This document shows, one piece after another, positions 46,939-56,708 of a DNA stretch of 64,000 nucleotides (positions within the stretch are counted from its first letter, which is position 1; every line of letters begins with the position of its first letter). The stretch comes from Anaerolineae bacterium (GTDB lineage Bacteria; Chloroflexota; Anaerolineae; B4-G1; SLSP01). Below the pieces are notes generated by a model that saw only the letters and a list, made by a program, of their open reading frames with translations, was not told where the DNA came from and did no database searches. The stretch lies in NCBI GenBank assembly GCA_026645815.1, contig JAPKMR010000008.1, positions 1-64,000 of the forward strand, in the 5' to 3' direction. Made by a program: the position numbers and the translations under genes.

Positions 46939-48405
46939 TTACACGCGGATGCCTTGGAGCATTCCTGTCTCGTCTGTATAGTGGATAGTCGTCTCAGTAG
47001 TCACGAGGTTTACATACAGCTCGCAGGTTGCGCCTGCGTTATGCCAGGCGAGACGCAGTTCGCTTTCCGAGCTCGGTAGCACGCCGAATGTGCCCCCAAA
47101 AGCCGGGTGGGTGTTGCGGAAGCGTAATAGCGCCATCAACCGCTGGACTACAGGACGTTGTACGGCGTGTTCGATTTCCTCACGGCTGTAATTGTGCCGG
47201 TTGATGGCGCGGCGCTCGGCAGTAGCCGTCACTGCCGCAGCGTCGTTTTCTCCTGCCAGCAGACCCACATAGTAGATTTGTGGAATGCCCGGCGCGAAGC
47301 ATTGGATGGAGCGCGCTGCCAGATAGGCATCGTCATCGGCATCCAGCGCGGAGTAGTAAGTGATATTTACCTGGTGTGCATCAAACCCGGGATGCGTTAC
47401 ATCCGCTTCCATCAGGCGGCTGAGGTTGGCGCCGCGCTCTAGCAGGCGTTCCACAGTCGCCTGCGCTTCGCTTGCTTCGAGAATGCCGTCAAGGTCGGGT
47501 TGGACGGGAATGCCATCATGGCAATCCAGCATCGTGAATTGCCGCCGTGGGCACACGCGAAGGTGTTGCTGCAAAATGCGACTGGAGCGGTTGAACAGAG
47601 TGTGCAGCACCAGGAATGGCAAAACGAAGTTGTAGACCCAGTATTGGTGTGCGGCTAACCGTGCTTGAATCTGTGCTCGCGCGTGAACCTCCGGCAGCAG
47701 CATGAGACCGATTTCTTCCGCGTAGCTGCGGAGCCATGCGAGGAAGTCGTAAATCTCGGGTTCTACGAAGAAGCAGTTTGTACCGGGCTTTTTGATCACG
47801 AAACCAACCGCATCAAGTCGTACGATGCTGATGCTCTGCGCTCGTAAATGGCGCAGCAAATCCATGAGCAGTTGCCGGGTGCGCGGGGCATTGACATCCA
47901 GATCAATCTGCTCAGAGTTATCGCGCGGCCCAAATGTGGTCCACAATCGCTCAACCGCACCGGTCTCCTCAATCACGAATTCTGAGAAGGGGTCCTGTGG
48001 GCGACGCAGGAAAATGCGGGCAACATCTGCCGGGTCAGGATTGCCATCGCGCCAGATTTTGTCCAGCGTGAGGAAGAGCTCTGCAGTTTCAGAGCGCCGC
48101 CCCCGGCGTAGAAAATCCTGGAAATGGGGCGAGTGTCTGGAGATATGGTTGACCATAAGATCAGCGGCGAGCTGATAACGCTCCCCGAGGTTGCGGATAT
48201 CATCCCAGTCGCCAAATTGCGGCGCCACTTCTTTGTACGTGATGGGGGCAAAGCCTCGATCTCCAGAAGAGGGGTAGAAGGGCAAAATGTGGATGCCGCC
48301 AAATAGCCCGCTCAGAGGACCTTTCAAGACCTCCGCAAGCGCGCGTAAATTGCCTCCGAGAGAATCTGGGTATGTGATGAGCTGTGCTTGATTGCGTAGG
48401 CTCAC
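46939..48405 (-). CDS. GH13 subfamily 18-like sucrose phosphorylase-type enzyme
   Basis: A 488-residue (beta/alpha)8 enzyme similar in length and motifs to sucrose phosphorylase. IVRLDAVGF holds the nucleophile Asp, LLPEVH the acid/base Glu and LDCHDGI the transition-state Asp. [17 protein letters not shown] near the N-terminus is typical of this subfamily rather than of amylases. Members split sucrose, sucrose 6-phosphate, or glucosylglycerate with phosphate, releasing glucose 1-phosphate; the acceptor cannot be read here. GTG start overlaps the GH5 stop (GTGA, 48402-48405), so the genes are translationally coupled. Phosphoglucomutase at 37237 would take the product onward. Confidence 0.85.
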   Translation of the reverse strand: MSLRNQAQLITYPDSLGGNLRALAEVLKGPLSGLFGGIHILPFYPSSGDRGFAPITYKEVAPQFGDWDDIRNLGERYQLAADLMVNHISRHSPHFQDFLRRGRRSETAELFLTLDKIWRDGNPDPADVARIFLRRPQDPFSEFVIEETGAVERLWTTFGPRDNSEQIDLDVNAPRTRQLLMDLLRHLRAQSISIVRLDAVGFVIKKPGTNCFFVEPEIYDFLAWLRSYAEEIGLMLLPEVHARAQIQARLAAHQYWVYNFVLPFLVLHTLFNRSSRILQQHLRVCPRRQFTMLDCHDGIPVQPDLDGILEASEAQATVERLLERGANLSRLMEADVTHPGFDAHQVNITYYSALDADDDAYLAARSIQCFAPGIPQIYYVGLLAGENDAAAVTATAERRAINRHNYSREEIEHAVQRPVVQRLMALLRFRNTHPAFGGTFGVLPSSESELRLAWHNAGATCELYVNLVTTETTIHYTDETGMLQGIRV

Positions 48406-49841
48406 GGTTCGTGGACCTTGTTCAGGCGTGCGCGCAGTACCTTCATGAGCGCGGTATGTGGAATGCAGTTCTTGAAGGCGAATGCTGCGAGCAGGTCATC
48501 AAGCTGTGTTTCCGTCATGCTTGCGAACAAGTGTGCAAAGGTGGGTTGCATCAGCTGTGCAATATAGCCCGAGAGGGTTGCCTGTGCCAGATAAGCCTCA
48601 TTGGCTTGGGGATCAATGAGCGGATCGTTGAGTACCGCCTCCACGCAACGCGCGAGCGTGCGGACTTGTTCTCGTACTGGGGTGCTGGGTAACCAGCCCA
48701 TCCAGAAATCGACGCCTAGTTCGCGTTTGGCTTCTAATAGCTGCGCCGTCCGCTGCATAAAGGCGGATTGGGGGTTGACGGTAACCCAGCCCATCACGCC
48801 TACATCTTTGTAGGTCCACATGGTCCAATGAATTCGATGGGCATTGAAGACCTCGAGTTGATCGTCCAGGGCTTGTACCCGGTCCGGGATTTCTTCCGCT
48901 GGTCCATTGTAGACGGCTCCAAACTCGCCAACCCATAACGGTACAGTGTGACGTTGGGCAAATTGGGTCCCTTGCCGGGTGAGGAGCACCGTCTCCTGGT
49001 AGGCGCGATTCCATTGCTGTCCACCAAAAGTGCCGGGGTAGGGACCTGGTCCAAAGCCGGCGGCGGTGTAGTTGTGGCTGCTGTAGACCAGGTTGGCAGC
49101 AAAGGGCGCCTCTAGCCCATCGAAGCGGGTGGAAAAATAATCGCCTTCCAGGAAAATGATGTGTTCTGTATCAATGGTGCGGATGGCTTCCACGGTGCGC
49201 CGGTAGATGCGGTTGATGCTATCCCAATCTGTGGCGTACGTATTGCTGAAGCGACCGCCGGGGGCGTTGTTTACCGGTTCGTTCATCAGATTGTAACCCG
49301 CGATGGCGGGATTGCCTTTGTAGTGGCGTGCAAATTCCTGCCATAGGGCGATAAAACGCTCCTGAAAGTGTGGGTGTTGCCAGAAAAGACTGTGCCGGCT
49401 ACTGTTATCCGAATGCCAATCGGTGTTCTGCCAGCCCTGGACCGCGTGCAGGTCAATGATGGCATAGAGTCCGTGCCGTGCGCACCATTCGATGGCGCGG
49501 TCCAGGCGAGCAAACCCTGCTTCCAGATATTCAAAGGGCTGTGCATCATCCTCAAAGTGCCGGTAGTTGACGGACAATCTCACTACCGTTGCGCCCAGTG
49601 ATTTCATGAACGCAATGTCAGCTTCGTCAAGGAAATAATCCAACCAGCGCTCAAAGAAAAACTGCGCCTTTTCCGGTCCTAGAATTTGCGCGAAGGTGCG
49701 GCGTAGGGAGTGCTCAGCGCCGGGGTAGCCATTGATGAAGTTTTCCATGTTCATCCAACCCCCGACACATGCGCCGCGCAGCATCACGGGCGCGCCTTGT
49801 GCATCCACAATCTGGTTATCTTTTACCTGTAATAAGTCCAT
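48402..49841 (-). CDS. GH5 glycoside hydrolase
   Basis: A 479-residue family 5 enzyme, a retaining barrel hydrolase (cellulase, mannanase, exo-glucanase or other beta-glycoside type). The acid/base Glu is in [11 protein letters not shown], and the nucleophile Glu in [29 protein letters not shown] is also typical of the family. There is no signal peptide, so it acts inside the cell on short or imported substrates; with GH38 and GH2 mannosidases beside it, a manno-oligosaccharide or gluco-oligosaccharide substrate is possible. AAAGGAG precedes its ATG. The last ~100 residues have no obvious catalytic role. Confidence 0.88.
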   Translation of the reverse strand: MDLLQVKDNQIVDAQGAPVMLRGACVGGWMNMENFINGYPGAEHSLRRTFAQILGPEKAQFFFERWLDYFLDEADIAFMKSLGATVVRLSVNYRHFEDDAQPFEYLEAGFARLDRAIEWCARHGLYAIIDLHAVQGWQNTDWHSDNSSRHSLFWQHPHFQERFIALWQEFARHYKGNPAIAGYNLMNEPVNNAPGGRFSNTYATDWDSINRIYRRTVEAIRTIDTEHIIFLEGDYFSTRFDGLEAPFAANLVYSSHNYTAAGFGPGPYPGTFGGQQWNRAYQETVLLTRQGTQFAQRHTVPLWVGEFGAVYNGPAEEIPDRVQALDDQLEVFNAHRIHWTMWTYKDVGVMGWVTVNPQSAFMQRTAQLLEAKRELGVDFWMGWLPSTPVREQVRTLARCVEAVLNDPLIDPQANEAYLAQATLSGYIAQLMQPTFAHLFASMTETQLDDLLAAFAFKNCIPHTALMKVLRARLNKVHEP

Positions 49842-49894
49842 GCGACTCCTTTGAGAACTGAGATAGGTTGCCTGTGATGGCCAACTTGCTGGAA

Positions 49895-50830
49895 TTAATC
49901 CACACCGCCGCTGGTTTCACCGCTCGTATTACCTATGCCGCCGCGCCGTTGCACGGGGGGGCTGCGGAAGACGCCTGTGCCGGAGATACGTCCGCTCGCC
50001 CCAAAGAGGCGCAATTTCTCGCGCACCCGTTCTTTTACCGCTTCGCGCGCAGGCGTGAACAGCTTGCGGAAATCCACTTCGGCGGGTTCCGCTTGCATGG
50101 CATCCCGCAAAGCATCCACAAAGGCTTGTTTCAGATAGGTCGAGACATTCACTTTGCAGACGCCGTAGGCAATCGCCTCCAGGATGCTTTCGTGTTTGAC
50201 GCCCGAGGAGCCATGCAGCACCAGCGGAATTGCGACCTGTTCGCTGATGGTGCGCACGCGGTCAATATCGAGCTCCGCGTGCCTATCGGTCATGGCGTGG
50301 ATGGAGCCTATAGCTACTGCAAGTGAATCACAGCCGGTGCGCTGTACGAAATCCGCCGCCTCATCCGGTTCGGTCATCGCGTTGGCGACTTCTCTGGCTG
50401 TGACGCCAGTTTGCAGGACTTTGCCCAATTCGGCTTCCACCGGAATGCCGGCGCTGTGCGCCATTTGCACGACCTGCGTGGTGATGGTGATGTTTTCCTC
50501 ATAAGGCAACCGTGAGCCATCGAACATCAGCGAGGTGAACCCGGTGCGCAATGCATGGACATTCTGCGCAAAGCTGATCCCGTGATCCAGGTGCAGCACG
50601 ACCGGGATATCCACTTCCTCAGCGAGGGTGCGAACCATGGCTGCGGGCAGTGTCAACCCGGCATACAAGATAGTCGGTCCGCTGACCTGGAGGATTACCG
50701 GTGCACGTTCCTCCTCTGCTGCCTCGATGATGGCTTGCAGAATTTCCATGTTATCGGCGTTAAAAGCGCCGACGGCGAATCTTGCTTCTCGTGCGTATTG
50801 CAGTACTTCTGTGCTTCGTACCAGTGGCAT
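49895..50830 (-). CDS. Class II ketose-bisphosphate aldolase
   Basis: A 311-residue zinc-dependent aldolase of the FbaA/GatY/KbaY type, which splits fructose-, tagatose- or related ketose-phosphates into dihydroxyacetone phosphate and an aldehyde. [10 protein letters not shown] carries the zinc-binding His and the catalytic Asp; VEAELGKV and LVLHGSSGV supply other ligands. [11 protein letters not shown] near residue 230 is the C-terminal phosphate-binding loop. The last 30 residues are Gly/Arg-rich and not part of the usual fold. ATG at 50830 is chosen because GGAGG stands five bases before it. Substrate choice between fructose and tagatose is open. Confidence 0.88.
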   Translation of the reverse strand: MPLVRSTEVLQYAREARFAVGAFNADNMEILQAIIEAAEEERAPVILQVSGPTILYAGLTLPAAMVRTLAEEVDIPVVLHLDHGISFAQNVHALRTGFTSLMFDGSRLPYEENITITTQVVQMAHSAGIPVEAELGKVLQTGVTAREVANAMTEPDEAADFVQRTGCDSLAVAIGSIHAMTDRHAELDIDRVRTISEQVAIPLVLHGSSGVKHESILEAIAYGVCKVNVSTYLKQAFVDALRDAMQAEPAEVDFRKLFTPAREAVKERVREKLRLFGASGRISGTGVFRSPPVQRRGGIGNTSGETSGGVD

Positions 50831-50914
50831 GAGCACCTCCTGGAATTGATGTCTGAGTTGGTGTGAGCGAATCAGTATGTGCAGAAGTCAGGGAGGCGAA
50901 ATCCAAGCGCAACC

Positions 50915-53900
50915 CTACATCCACACCATGAACGTTTTGATCTCGTATGGCGCGATAGCAAAGGTGAGCGTGTTTCCCTCGATGATTACCGGCGTTTCTT
51001 GCTTTTCCATTAAATTACATTCCACTGCGCGATGTATGGGCATCCCAAAACGCAATCGCACTGCCGGGTTGCGAAATTGCTTGGTCTCGTAGACGCGCAC
51101 GACCCATGCCGTCGTGCTCAGCGAGTCTTCATACTCTGCCTTCTTGAGCGTCTCCAGAATGACATGGTCGGTATCGAGTGTGGCGAGTGCCATAGCCGGT
51201 GGCAGGTCCCCAGGTTGTTCTTGTGGAATCACGGTCGCGTGCAGTGGTGCGTTGAGCGCATAACCCTGTGGAATCACAGCGCTGGTGCGCCAATCGCTGG
51301 CATGTGGCAGCAGGCTATAGGTGAAGTAGTGCTCGCCCAGATCGGCTTCCGGGTCCGGGTCAATCGGCGATTTGATGAGCGTAAGCCGCAAGACATTGTC
51401 ATGCACATCGTGTCCGTATTTGCAGTCGTTGAGCAGTGCCACGCCGTAGTTGCCCTCGGAAAGATCTACCCACTTGTGGGCGGGAACCTCGAAGCGCGCT
51501 GCATCCCAACTAGTGTTGCGGTGCGTGGGGCGTTCCAGATTCCCGAACTGAATATCGTACGTGGCGTGGGTGGCGCGCACATTGACTGGAAAGGCGACTT
51601 TGAGCAACGTCTGCCGTTCCCGCCAGATGACCTTGGTGCGGAAGTCAATCCGGGGATGTCGCGCGTAGAGGCTTAGCCTCTGGGTGATGAGGGATTCTCC
51701 ATAGCGCCAGCATAACCGCAGACTGCCACGCACTGGGCCTGTTTCCTCAACGATTACCTCCACTAGTTCTGTGACCTCGCATTGTTTCTCTTCATAGTAA
51801 AGGTCAATATCCCAGGCATCACCGGTGAGAGGCTTGTCCTCGAAGATTTGTAGCACGTTGCCGCGCGTGCCTGGTGCAAGCACTTCTCGGGCATTGACTT
51901 TGTCGAAGAGCGAGGTGATTTGTCCCTGTGCGTTGAGCGTGAGGCGATAGAAGGCGTTTTCCAATTTCTCCGGTGTGACGCTCATTGGTCCCGCAGCTAG
52001 CGCCGGCATAGCGTGTTCATCTGCTAGAGGATAGATGCGATAGCCCAGTGCGGGCACGGCGAGACTATCCACCAGCAGCAGCGCTTTGCCGTCTTCTTCG
52101 ACCCGTTGCAGGGGGAGTGCCTCGCCCTGCGGACCGAGAATGGCCTTGTCTTCAAAAACACTGTCTACTTCCAGAGTGGCAACATCATCGCGTTGCTGCC
52201 CCAATGTGTTGAAGACCACCAACGCCGGACCAGAGGTGGGAATCCGCGCGCACAAGCGTTCCTGCGCCCGCTTTAGCACCGCCTCGCCCAGTGAGAAAAT
52301 CCAGGCATAATCCTCACGGCAATCCTCATAGACTGCATGAATGGAAGAACCGGGGAGAATATCGTGGAATTGATTCCGTAGCAGGTGTTCCCAACCCTGG
52401 CGCAACTCTGCCTGTGGGTACGCTGCTGCACCGGTCACAATGTCCGCCAGTGCGCTGAGCGCTTCCGCATCGTGATATAGCACTTCTGCTTTGCGGTTCG
52501 CCCGCTTGATGAAGCCTTGCGAGGTGTAGGTGCCGCGATGCAATTCCAGATAGAGTTCACCATCCCAGACCAGAAGACTCTTTCCGCCCATCCGTTGCTG
52601 AAGTCGCTCGAAATACGATTCCACAGCGCCCATCTGTACCCGAGGCATTCCGGGCAGATTTGCCAGCACCCGCGCGGTTTCCAACATCTCGCGGGTTGGT
52701 CCTCCGCCCCCGTCGCCCCAACCAAAAGAGAGCAACAACTCATCATTGAGCGCTTTTTGCTGGTATTGATCCCAAGTGCCTTTCACATCGAAGGGCGTTA
52801 GCTGTCCGATGTAGGTAAAGCCTTTTTGGTCTGGCGCGGGTGTGGTACCAAAATGCGCCAATACCTCGGTGCCGTCAATACCACGCCAGCGAAAAGTATC
52901 ATAAGGGAAGCGATTGAATTGGTTCCAGCTGAGTTTGACTGTCATAAAACTGGTTATCCCGCTGCGCTGCATCAGTTGTGGCAGTACCGCAGAATAGCCG
53001 AAGACATCGGGCATCCACAGCACCGTTGTCCGCTGTCCCAGGTGGCGTTCGATAGCCTCTTTTCCGAGTAGAAATTGCCGCACCAGCGATTCACCGCCAG
53101 GCAGGTTAGTATCCGCTTCTACCCACAGTGCGCCGGTGATCTCAAAACGCCCCTCATCCACGCGCGCCTTGACCTCAGCATAGAGTTCAGGGTAGCGTTC
53201 TTCAAGCAATTTGAAGAGCTGCGGCGTGGAGTGCATGTAGACATACTCTGGATATTGCCGCATGAGGTTGAGAACGGTGGCAAACGTGCGAGAAGCCTTC
53301 TCGATAGTGGCATCCAGCTGCCAGAGCCACGCGAGATCAATGTGCGAGTGTCCTACCACGGTGATGGTGGGTTTGAGGGCGTCGCTCTGCCCTAGCGCTG
53401 CGAGTGCTTTTTGCAGCACGCGCCTGGCCTCGATGATTGAATCGTAGAAGGCATTCGAGCGTGGATAGGCAAAATCAATGACGTGGAAGGCACTGTCGAG
53501 TGCTTCCAGCAATCGCAGGCGGCGTAGGTCATTGGGGTCCAACTCTTTTACGGATTTGAGCACCGTGTCTGCAACCACATAGAACTGCTCGGTTGCCTCA
53601 TCAATGCGCACCAGCTCGGCGAGCTTGAAATGGCGCCGTGCTGGTGGAGCGAGAACGCCGCTCCACGCCTTGAGTGCGAGTGTCAGTTGCCCTTGCGCTA
53701 CCATCTCCGGAGGGAGCACAGCCTCCTCATGCCAGACATCAATGCCCTGTAACGGAGCGCCATTCACGTAGAGTAGCGTCTCGGCGGTGGATTTCCCCCC
53801 ATCGCGAGGCCCCACCAAAAAACGTAGCGCAACTTTTGCCTGCCGCCACGCTTCCGGCACGGTGACGACGGCTCGAAACCAGGCGGTGATATCGTAGCCG

Positions 53901-54112
53901 CCCCAGGTCTGCCCGACGGCAAAATCTGTCCAGGCGCTATCATCGAAGTCGGGGGTGCGTGCTGCCTCCAGTGCTGCGACTTCGAGGCCCTCGGGTGGGA
54001 TGGAATAGGGATATTGCAGCATGCGGAATCGCGGAATGGGCTGGGCCTCACGGTAAATTGCCGCATGGATTTCGGGAAGTTGGTGTTCGATTTTTTCGAT
54101 GGTGAATGCCAT
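50915..54112 (-). CDS. GH38 alpha-mannosidase (long form)
   Basis: A 1065-residue GH38 enzyme of the bacterial/vacuolar type with an N-terminal beta-sandwich of about 230 residues. The catalytic domain starts at VVGHSHIDLAWLW (zinc His and Asp), has ALWVEADTNLPGGESLVRQ and the nucleophile Asp in LWMPDVFGYSAVLPQ, then FGWGDGGGGPTREML. The C-terminal half is the mixed beta part of the family. No signal peptide. It removes terminal alpha-mannose, with unknown linkage. The other GH38 protein at 61450 lacks the N-terminal domain. AGGAG precedes the ATG. Confidence 0.92.
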   Translation of the reverse strand: MAFTIEKIEHQLPEIHAAIYREAQPIPRFRMLQYPYSIPPEGLEVAALEAARTPDFDDSAWTDFAVGQTWGGYDITAWFRAVVTVPEAWRQAKVALRFLVGPRDGGKSTAETLLYVNGAPLQGIDVWHEEAVLPPEMVAQGQLTLALKAWSGVLAPPARRHFKLAELVRIDEATEQFYVVADTVLKSVKELDPNDLRRLRLLEALDSAFHVIDFAYPRSNAFYDSIIEARRVLQKALAALGQSDALKPTITVVGHSHIDLAWLWQLDATIEKASRTFATVLNLMRQYPEYVYMHSTPQLFKLLEERYPELYAEVKARVDEGRFEITGALWVEADTNLPGGESLVRQFLLGKEAIERHLGQRTTVLWMPDVFGYSAVLPQLMQRSGITSFMTVKLSWNQFNRFPYDTFRWRGIDGTEVLAHFGTTPAPDQKGFTYIGQLTPFDVKGTWDQYQQKALNDELLLSFGWGDGGGGPTREMLETARVLANLPGMPRVQMGAVESYFERLQQRMGGKSLLVWDGELYLELHRGTYTSQGFIKRANRKAEVLYHDAEALSALADIVTGAAAYPQAELRQGWEHLLRNQFHDILPGSSIHAVYEDCREDYAWIFSLGEAVLKRAQERLCARIPTSGPALVVFNTLGQQRDDVATLEVDSVFEDKAILGPQGEALPLQRVEEDGKALLLVDSLAVPALGYRIYPLADEHAMPALAAGPMSVTPEKLENAFYRLTLNAQGQITSLFDKVNAREVLAPGTRGNVLQIFEDKPLTGDAWDIDLYYEEKQCEVTELVEVIVEETGPVRGSLRLCWRYGESLITQRLSLYARHPRIDFRTKVIWRERQTLLKVAFPVNVRATHATYDIQFGNLERPTHRNTSWDAARFEVPAHKWVDLSEGNYGVALLNDCKYGHDVHDNVLRLTLIKSPIDPDPEADLGEHYFTYSLLPHASDWRTSAVIPQGYALNAPLHATVIPQEQPGDLPPAMALATLDTDHVILETLKKAEYEDSLSTTAWVVRVYETKQFRNPAVRLRFGMPIHRAVECNLMEKQETPVIIEGNTLTFAIAPYEIKTFMVWM

Positions 54113-54149
54113 GGTTGTGGTATCTCCTAAAAACGGTTTTTCGAGTTAC

Positions 54150-55130
54150 CTATCGTTCCTCTGTTACAGCGCTTTTCAGAGCCAGGGCTGCGACTGCGAG
54201 TCCGGCATAATCCCCCACTTGCTCACCCAGTCCGGCAGGGACAATCTGGCAGGCAGCAAGCGCATGAGGGTGTGCCTCAGCGCGCAGTACCTCTAGGACG
54301 GCGGATTCCAGCAACTCCCGTTGGCGCCCATAGATGCTGCCGATGACGATGCGTTCGGGGTTGAGGATATCCACCAGCAGCGCCAACCCTTGCCCCAACC
54401 GTTGTGCTACCGCAGCGAAAATCTCCCGCGCCAGAGCATCGCCCGCCTGCGCGGCTATGCCAACGCTCTCGGCGGTGATGGCGGGGAGCATTTCCAGGGT
54501 GGGGCAAAAAGCGGGCGACCGTCCTTCCTGAATCGCCACGAGCGCGCGTTGTTGCGCCCAACGGGCGATTCCGCCGCCGCTACAGAATCCCTCAAAGGAC
54601 CCGTGCTTGCCGTAGCCCAGGGGTCCTGTCTCTGCAAGCCGAACATGCCCTACTTCGCCTGCCATATCGCTCGCACCGACATAGAGGCGTCCATCGAGGA
54701 TCAGCCCAGCGCCCATTCCCGTGCCAAAGGTCAGGAAGATCATGCTGCGGCAACCCCGCCCGGCGCCCCATTGCCACTCTGCCAGGGCGCAAGCATTGGC
54801 GTCATTCTGCAACATTGCCGGCGCATTGAAGCGCTTGCGGAACGGGGTAACACCATCAATGCGATCCCAACCCGGCAGGTTTGGCGGCGAGAGGATCAGA
54901 CCTCGCGCGCTATCGAGAGGTCCGCCACAGCTGATACCGATCGCAGTGAGCCTGCGCCCCTTGAGAATCTCTTCGAGTGCGTCGCATAGCGCACATAGAG
55001 TGGCTGCGGGGGTGGGCGGCGTGGGGAAGCGCTGCTTTTCGAGCAAGTTTAGCTCTGCGCCTTCGCGCTCTCCCAGGCAGACGGCGCACTTGGTTCCCCC
55101 AATATCAATCCCGGCTAGCAGGTCGCTCAC
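54150..55130 (-). CDS. ROK-family sugar kinase, zinc site lost
   Basis: A 326-residue ROK protein. LAGIDIGGTKCAVCLG is the ATP-binding phosphate-1 motif, and TFGTGMGAGLI the phosphate-2 motif. QNDANACALAEW contains the catalytic Asp. The zinc motif CxCGxxGCLE is replaced by LGYGKHGSFE, with all three Cys gone, while the His in AGEVGHVRL remains. Likely substrates are glucose, mannose or N-acetyl sugars. No N-terminal DNA-binding domain. GTG start overlaps the SIS gene's stop by four bases. Confidence 0.88.
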   Translation of the reverse strand: MSDLLAGIDIGGTKCAVCLGEREGAELNLLEKQRFPTPPTPAATLCALCDALEEILKGRRLTAIGISCGGPLDSARGLILSPPNLPGWDRIDGVTPFRKRFNAPAMLQNDANACALAEWQWGAGRGCRSMIFLTFGTGMGAGLILDGRLYVGASDMAGEVGHVRLAETGPLGYGKHGSFEGFCSGGGIARWAQQRALVAIQEGRSPAFCPTLEMLPAITAESVGIAAQAGDALAREIFAAVAQRLGQGLALLVDILNPERIVIGSIYGRQRELLESAVLEVLRAEAHPHALAACQIVPAGLGEQVGDYAGLAVAALALKSAVTEER

Positions 55131-55756
55131 GCAAAGAACTCCGTTTCCAGCAGCTCACAGAGTGTGTGATACAGTGCTTGATGCCCGCTTTGTACTGCTG
55201 CCACGCTTGTACGCGGTACATAGAGGGTCACATCGCAAAGTGGGGGCATGGCGCCGCCCGTTGCGCCGGTAAAGCCTAGTGTCCACACTCCGCGTGCCCG
55301 CGCCACTCGCAGCGCATGCAGCACGCTGACCGAGACGCCGGAGACGCTCAGCGCCCACAGCACATCACCTGGACGCCCATAGCCATAAACCTGCTGGGCA
55401 AACATCATATCCGCGGCGACATCGTTGGCAAAGGCAGTCATCAGGGCGACCTGGCTAACGAGTGAGATTGCCGGCAAGGCGCCCTGTAAGTGTTCTGCCA
55501 GATAGGTCCCTTCACCGGGGTAAGCCTCGCATAGTTTCTCGTGCGCTGCCCGTGGTATAGCGCGCGGTAGCAGATACCCTTTCATCAGTTCGCCCACGAT
55601 ATGTTCGCTATCGGCGGCGCTGCCGCCATTGCCGCAGACCAGCACCTTGCCTCCTGCTCGATAACTATTGCGCAGTAGAGCAAAAGCGCGCTCCAAATTC
55701 GGCAGGCATGGCGCCAGATCCGGGTTTTCAATAAGCAGAGTTTCAATCGCTTTCAT
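55127..55756 (-). CDS. SIS-domain phosphosugar isomerase (GmhA-like)
   Basis: A 209-residue SIS protein resembling sedoheptulose 7-phosphate isomerase. GNGGSAADSEHIVGELMKGY is the phosphate-binding block, and ALSVSGVSVSVLHAL follows in the middle; the end (SGHQALYHTLCELLETEFF) is typical too. ATG at 55756 is chosen since GTGAGG precedes it, and the overlapping upstream stretch belongs to the UroD-like gene. It overlaps that gene by 14 bases and the ROK gene by four, so the three form a coupled block. With the ROK kinase it may isomerise a phosphorylated sugar; GmhA-type lipopolysaccharide heptose synthesis is less likely in this context. Confidence 0.8.
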   Translation of the reverse strand: MKAIETLLIENPDLAPCLPNLERAFALLRNSYRAGGKVLVCGNGGSAADSEHIVGELMKGYLLPRAIPRAAHEKLCEAYPGEGTYLAEHLQGALPAISLVSQVALMTAFANDVAADMMFAQQVYGYGRPGDVLWALSVSGVSVSVLHALRVARARGVWTLGFTGATGGAMPPLCDVTLYVPRTSVAAVQSGHQALYHTLCELLETEFFA

Positions 55757-56708
55757 GTGGATATACCTCACTTTCGCGCCAGACTTTGAGCATGAGTTCG
55801 TAGCTCGCCAGCGGCATTCCGGTGTAAATGCAATTGCTGGTCGAGAATATATAACCCCCACCTGGTGATCCGTGTTGTAGAGCATAGCTTGCGGAGGCAA
55901 CAATCTCCTCTGGCGTGCCGGTATCCAGCAACCCGCAGTTCACGTTGCCGATAAGGCAGACGCGGTCCCCATAGCGGCGCTTGACCTCCGCAATATCTAC
56001 ACCCGCCTGCGGATCGAGGGAGTGTAGCGCGTGTGGGTTTGCCTGTACCAGTTGGTCAATGATGGGCATGATGTTCCCGTCGGTGTGTTTGATGGTGTAA
56101 AAACCCATGTCCCTATACGCCTGAATCAGCTGTGCCAGATAGGGGGTGATGAACTCGGCAAATTGGCTGGGACGCAAAAAGGGTCCGGTGTTGAAGCAAT
56201 AATCGGAACAGAGCGCGAAGCCATCCAGCCCACCTGCACGTTGATAGAACTCCGCGCGTTCCAGTGCTTTGTGTACCCGTGCTGCCGCCTCAGCTTTCAA
56301 TTGCTCTGGCTCATCTACCAGGCGATAGCAGAATTGCGCCATCTCATTGCCTGGGGGAATGCTAAAGGTTGCATCGCCATGGAGCATGAGGAAATAGCGA
56401 TCCCCTGTTCTCTCCCGGATGAGGTCAATGATGCGGCGGGTTTCCTCGGGGCGTCCTGGGTTGGGGTGGATTAAAATCGCGCTGTGTTCGTAGCGCTCCG
56501 CTGTAGCAATGAAGAGATTCGCCATATCCTCCCGGTGCAGCTGCCGTTCGCTTTCTTCCATTTGCAGCCATTGCTCGTAATTGCGGTGTGATGGATGCAC
56601 CTTGCCAAAGGCTTCCATGGTGAGGAAGAACACCAGCTCGAAGTGTGGCACACGCCCGTTCAGAGGACGGCGTTCGAGTGCCGCGCTGAAACGCTCACGC
56701 GGGGTCAT
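55743..56708 (-). CDS. UroD/MtaA-like protein of a carbohydrate operon
   Basis: A 321-residue protein of the uroporphyrinogen decarboxylase/methyltransferase superfamily. MTPRERFSAALERR is the usual start, KHTDGNIMPIIDQLV, LHSLDPQAGVDIAEVKRRYG, LIGNVNCG and SPGGGYIFSTSNCIYTGMP are common blocks. It is far from the haem genes, and family members in sugar operons of this phylum have no proven function. ATG at 56708 follows AAAGGAGG. Overlap with the kinase gene is 14 bases. I do not assign a substrate. Confidence 0.8.
   Translation of the reverse strand: MTPRERFSAALERRPLNGRVPHFELVFFLTMEAFGKVHPSHRNYEQWLQMEESERQLHREDMANLFIATAERYEHSAILIHPNPGRPEETRRIIDLIRERTGDRYFLMLHGDATFSIPPGNEMAQFCYRLVDEPEQLKAEAAARVHKALERAEFYQRAGGLDGFALCSDYCFNTGPFLRPSQFAEFITPYLAQLIQAYRDMGFYTIKHTDGNIMPIIDQLVQANPHALHSLDPQAGVDIAEVKRRYGDRVCLIGNVNCGLLDTGTPEEIVASASYALQHGSPGGGYIFSTSNCIYTGMPLASYELMLKVWRESEVYPHESD

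Noticed and set aside
55757-55903. Longer N-terminus of the SIS isomerase
   Set aside because: The added residues have no SIS similarity, lie within the UroD-like gene and lack a ribosome binding site; ATG at 55756 with GTGAGG fits better.
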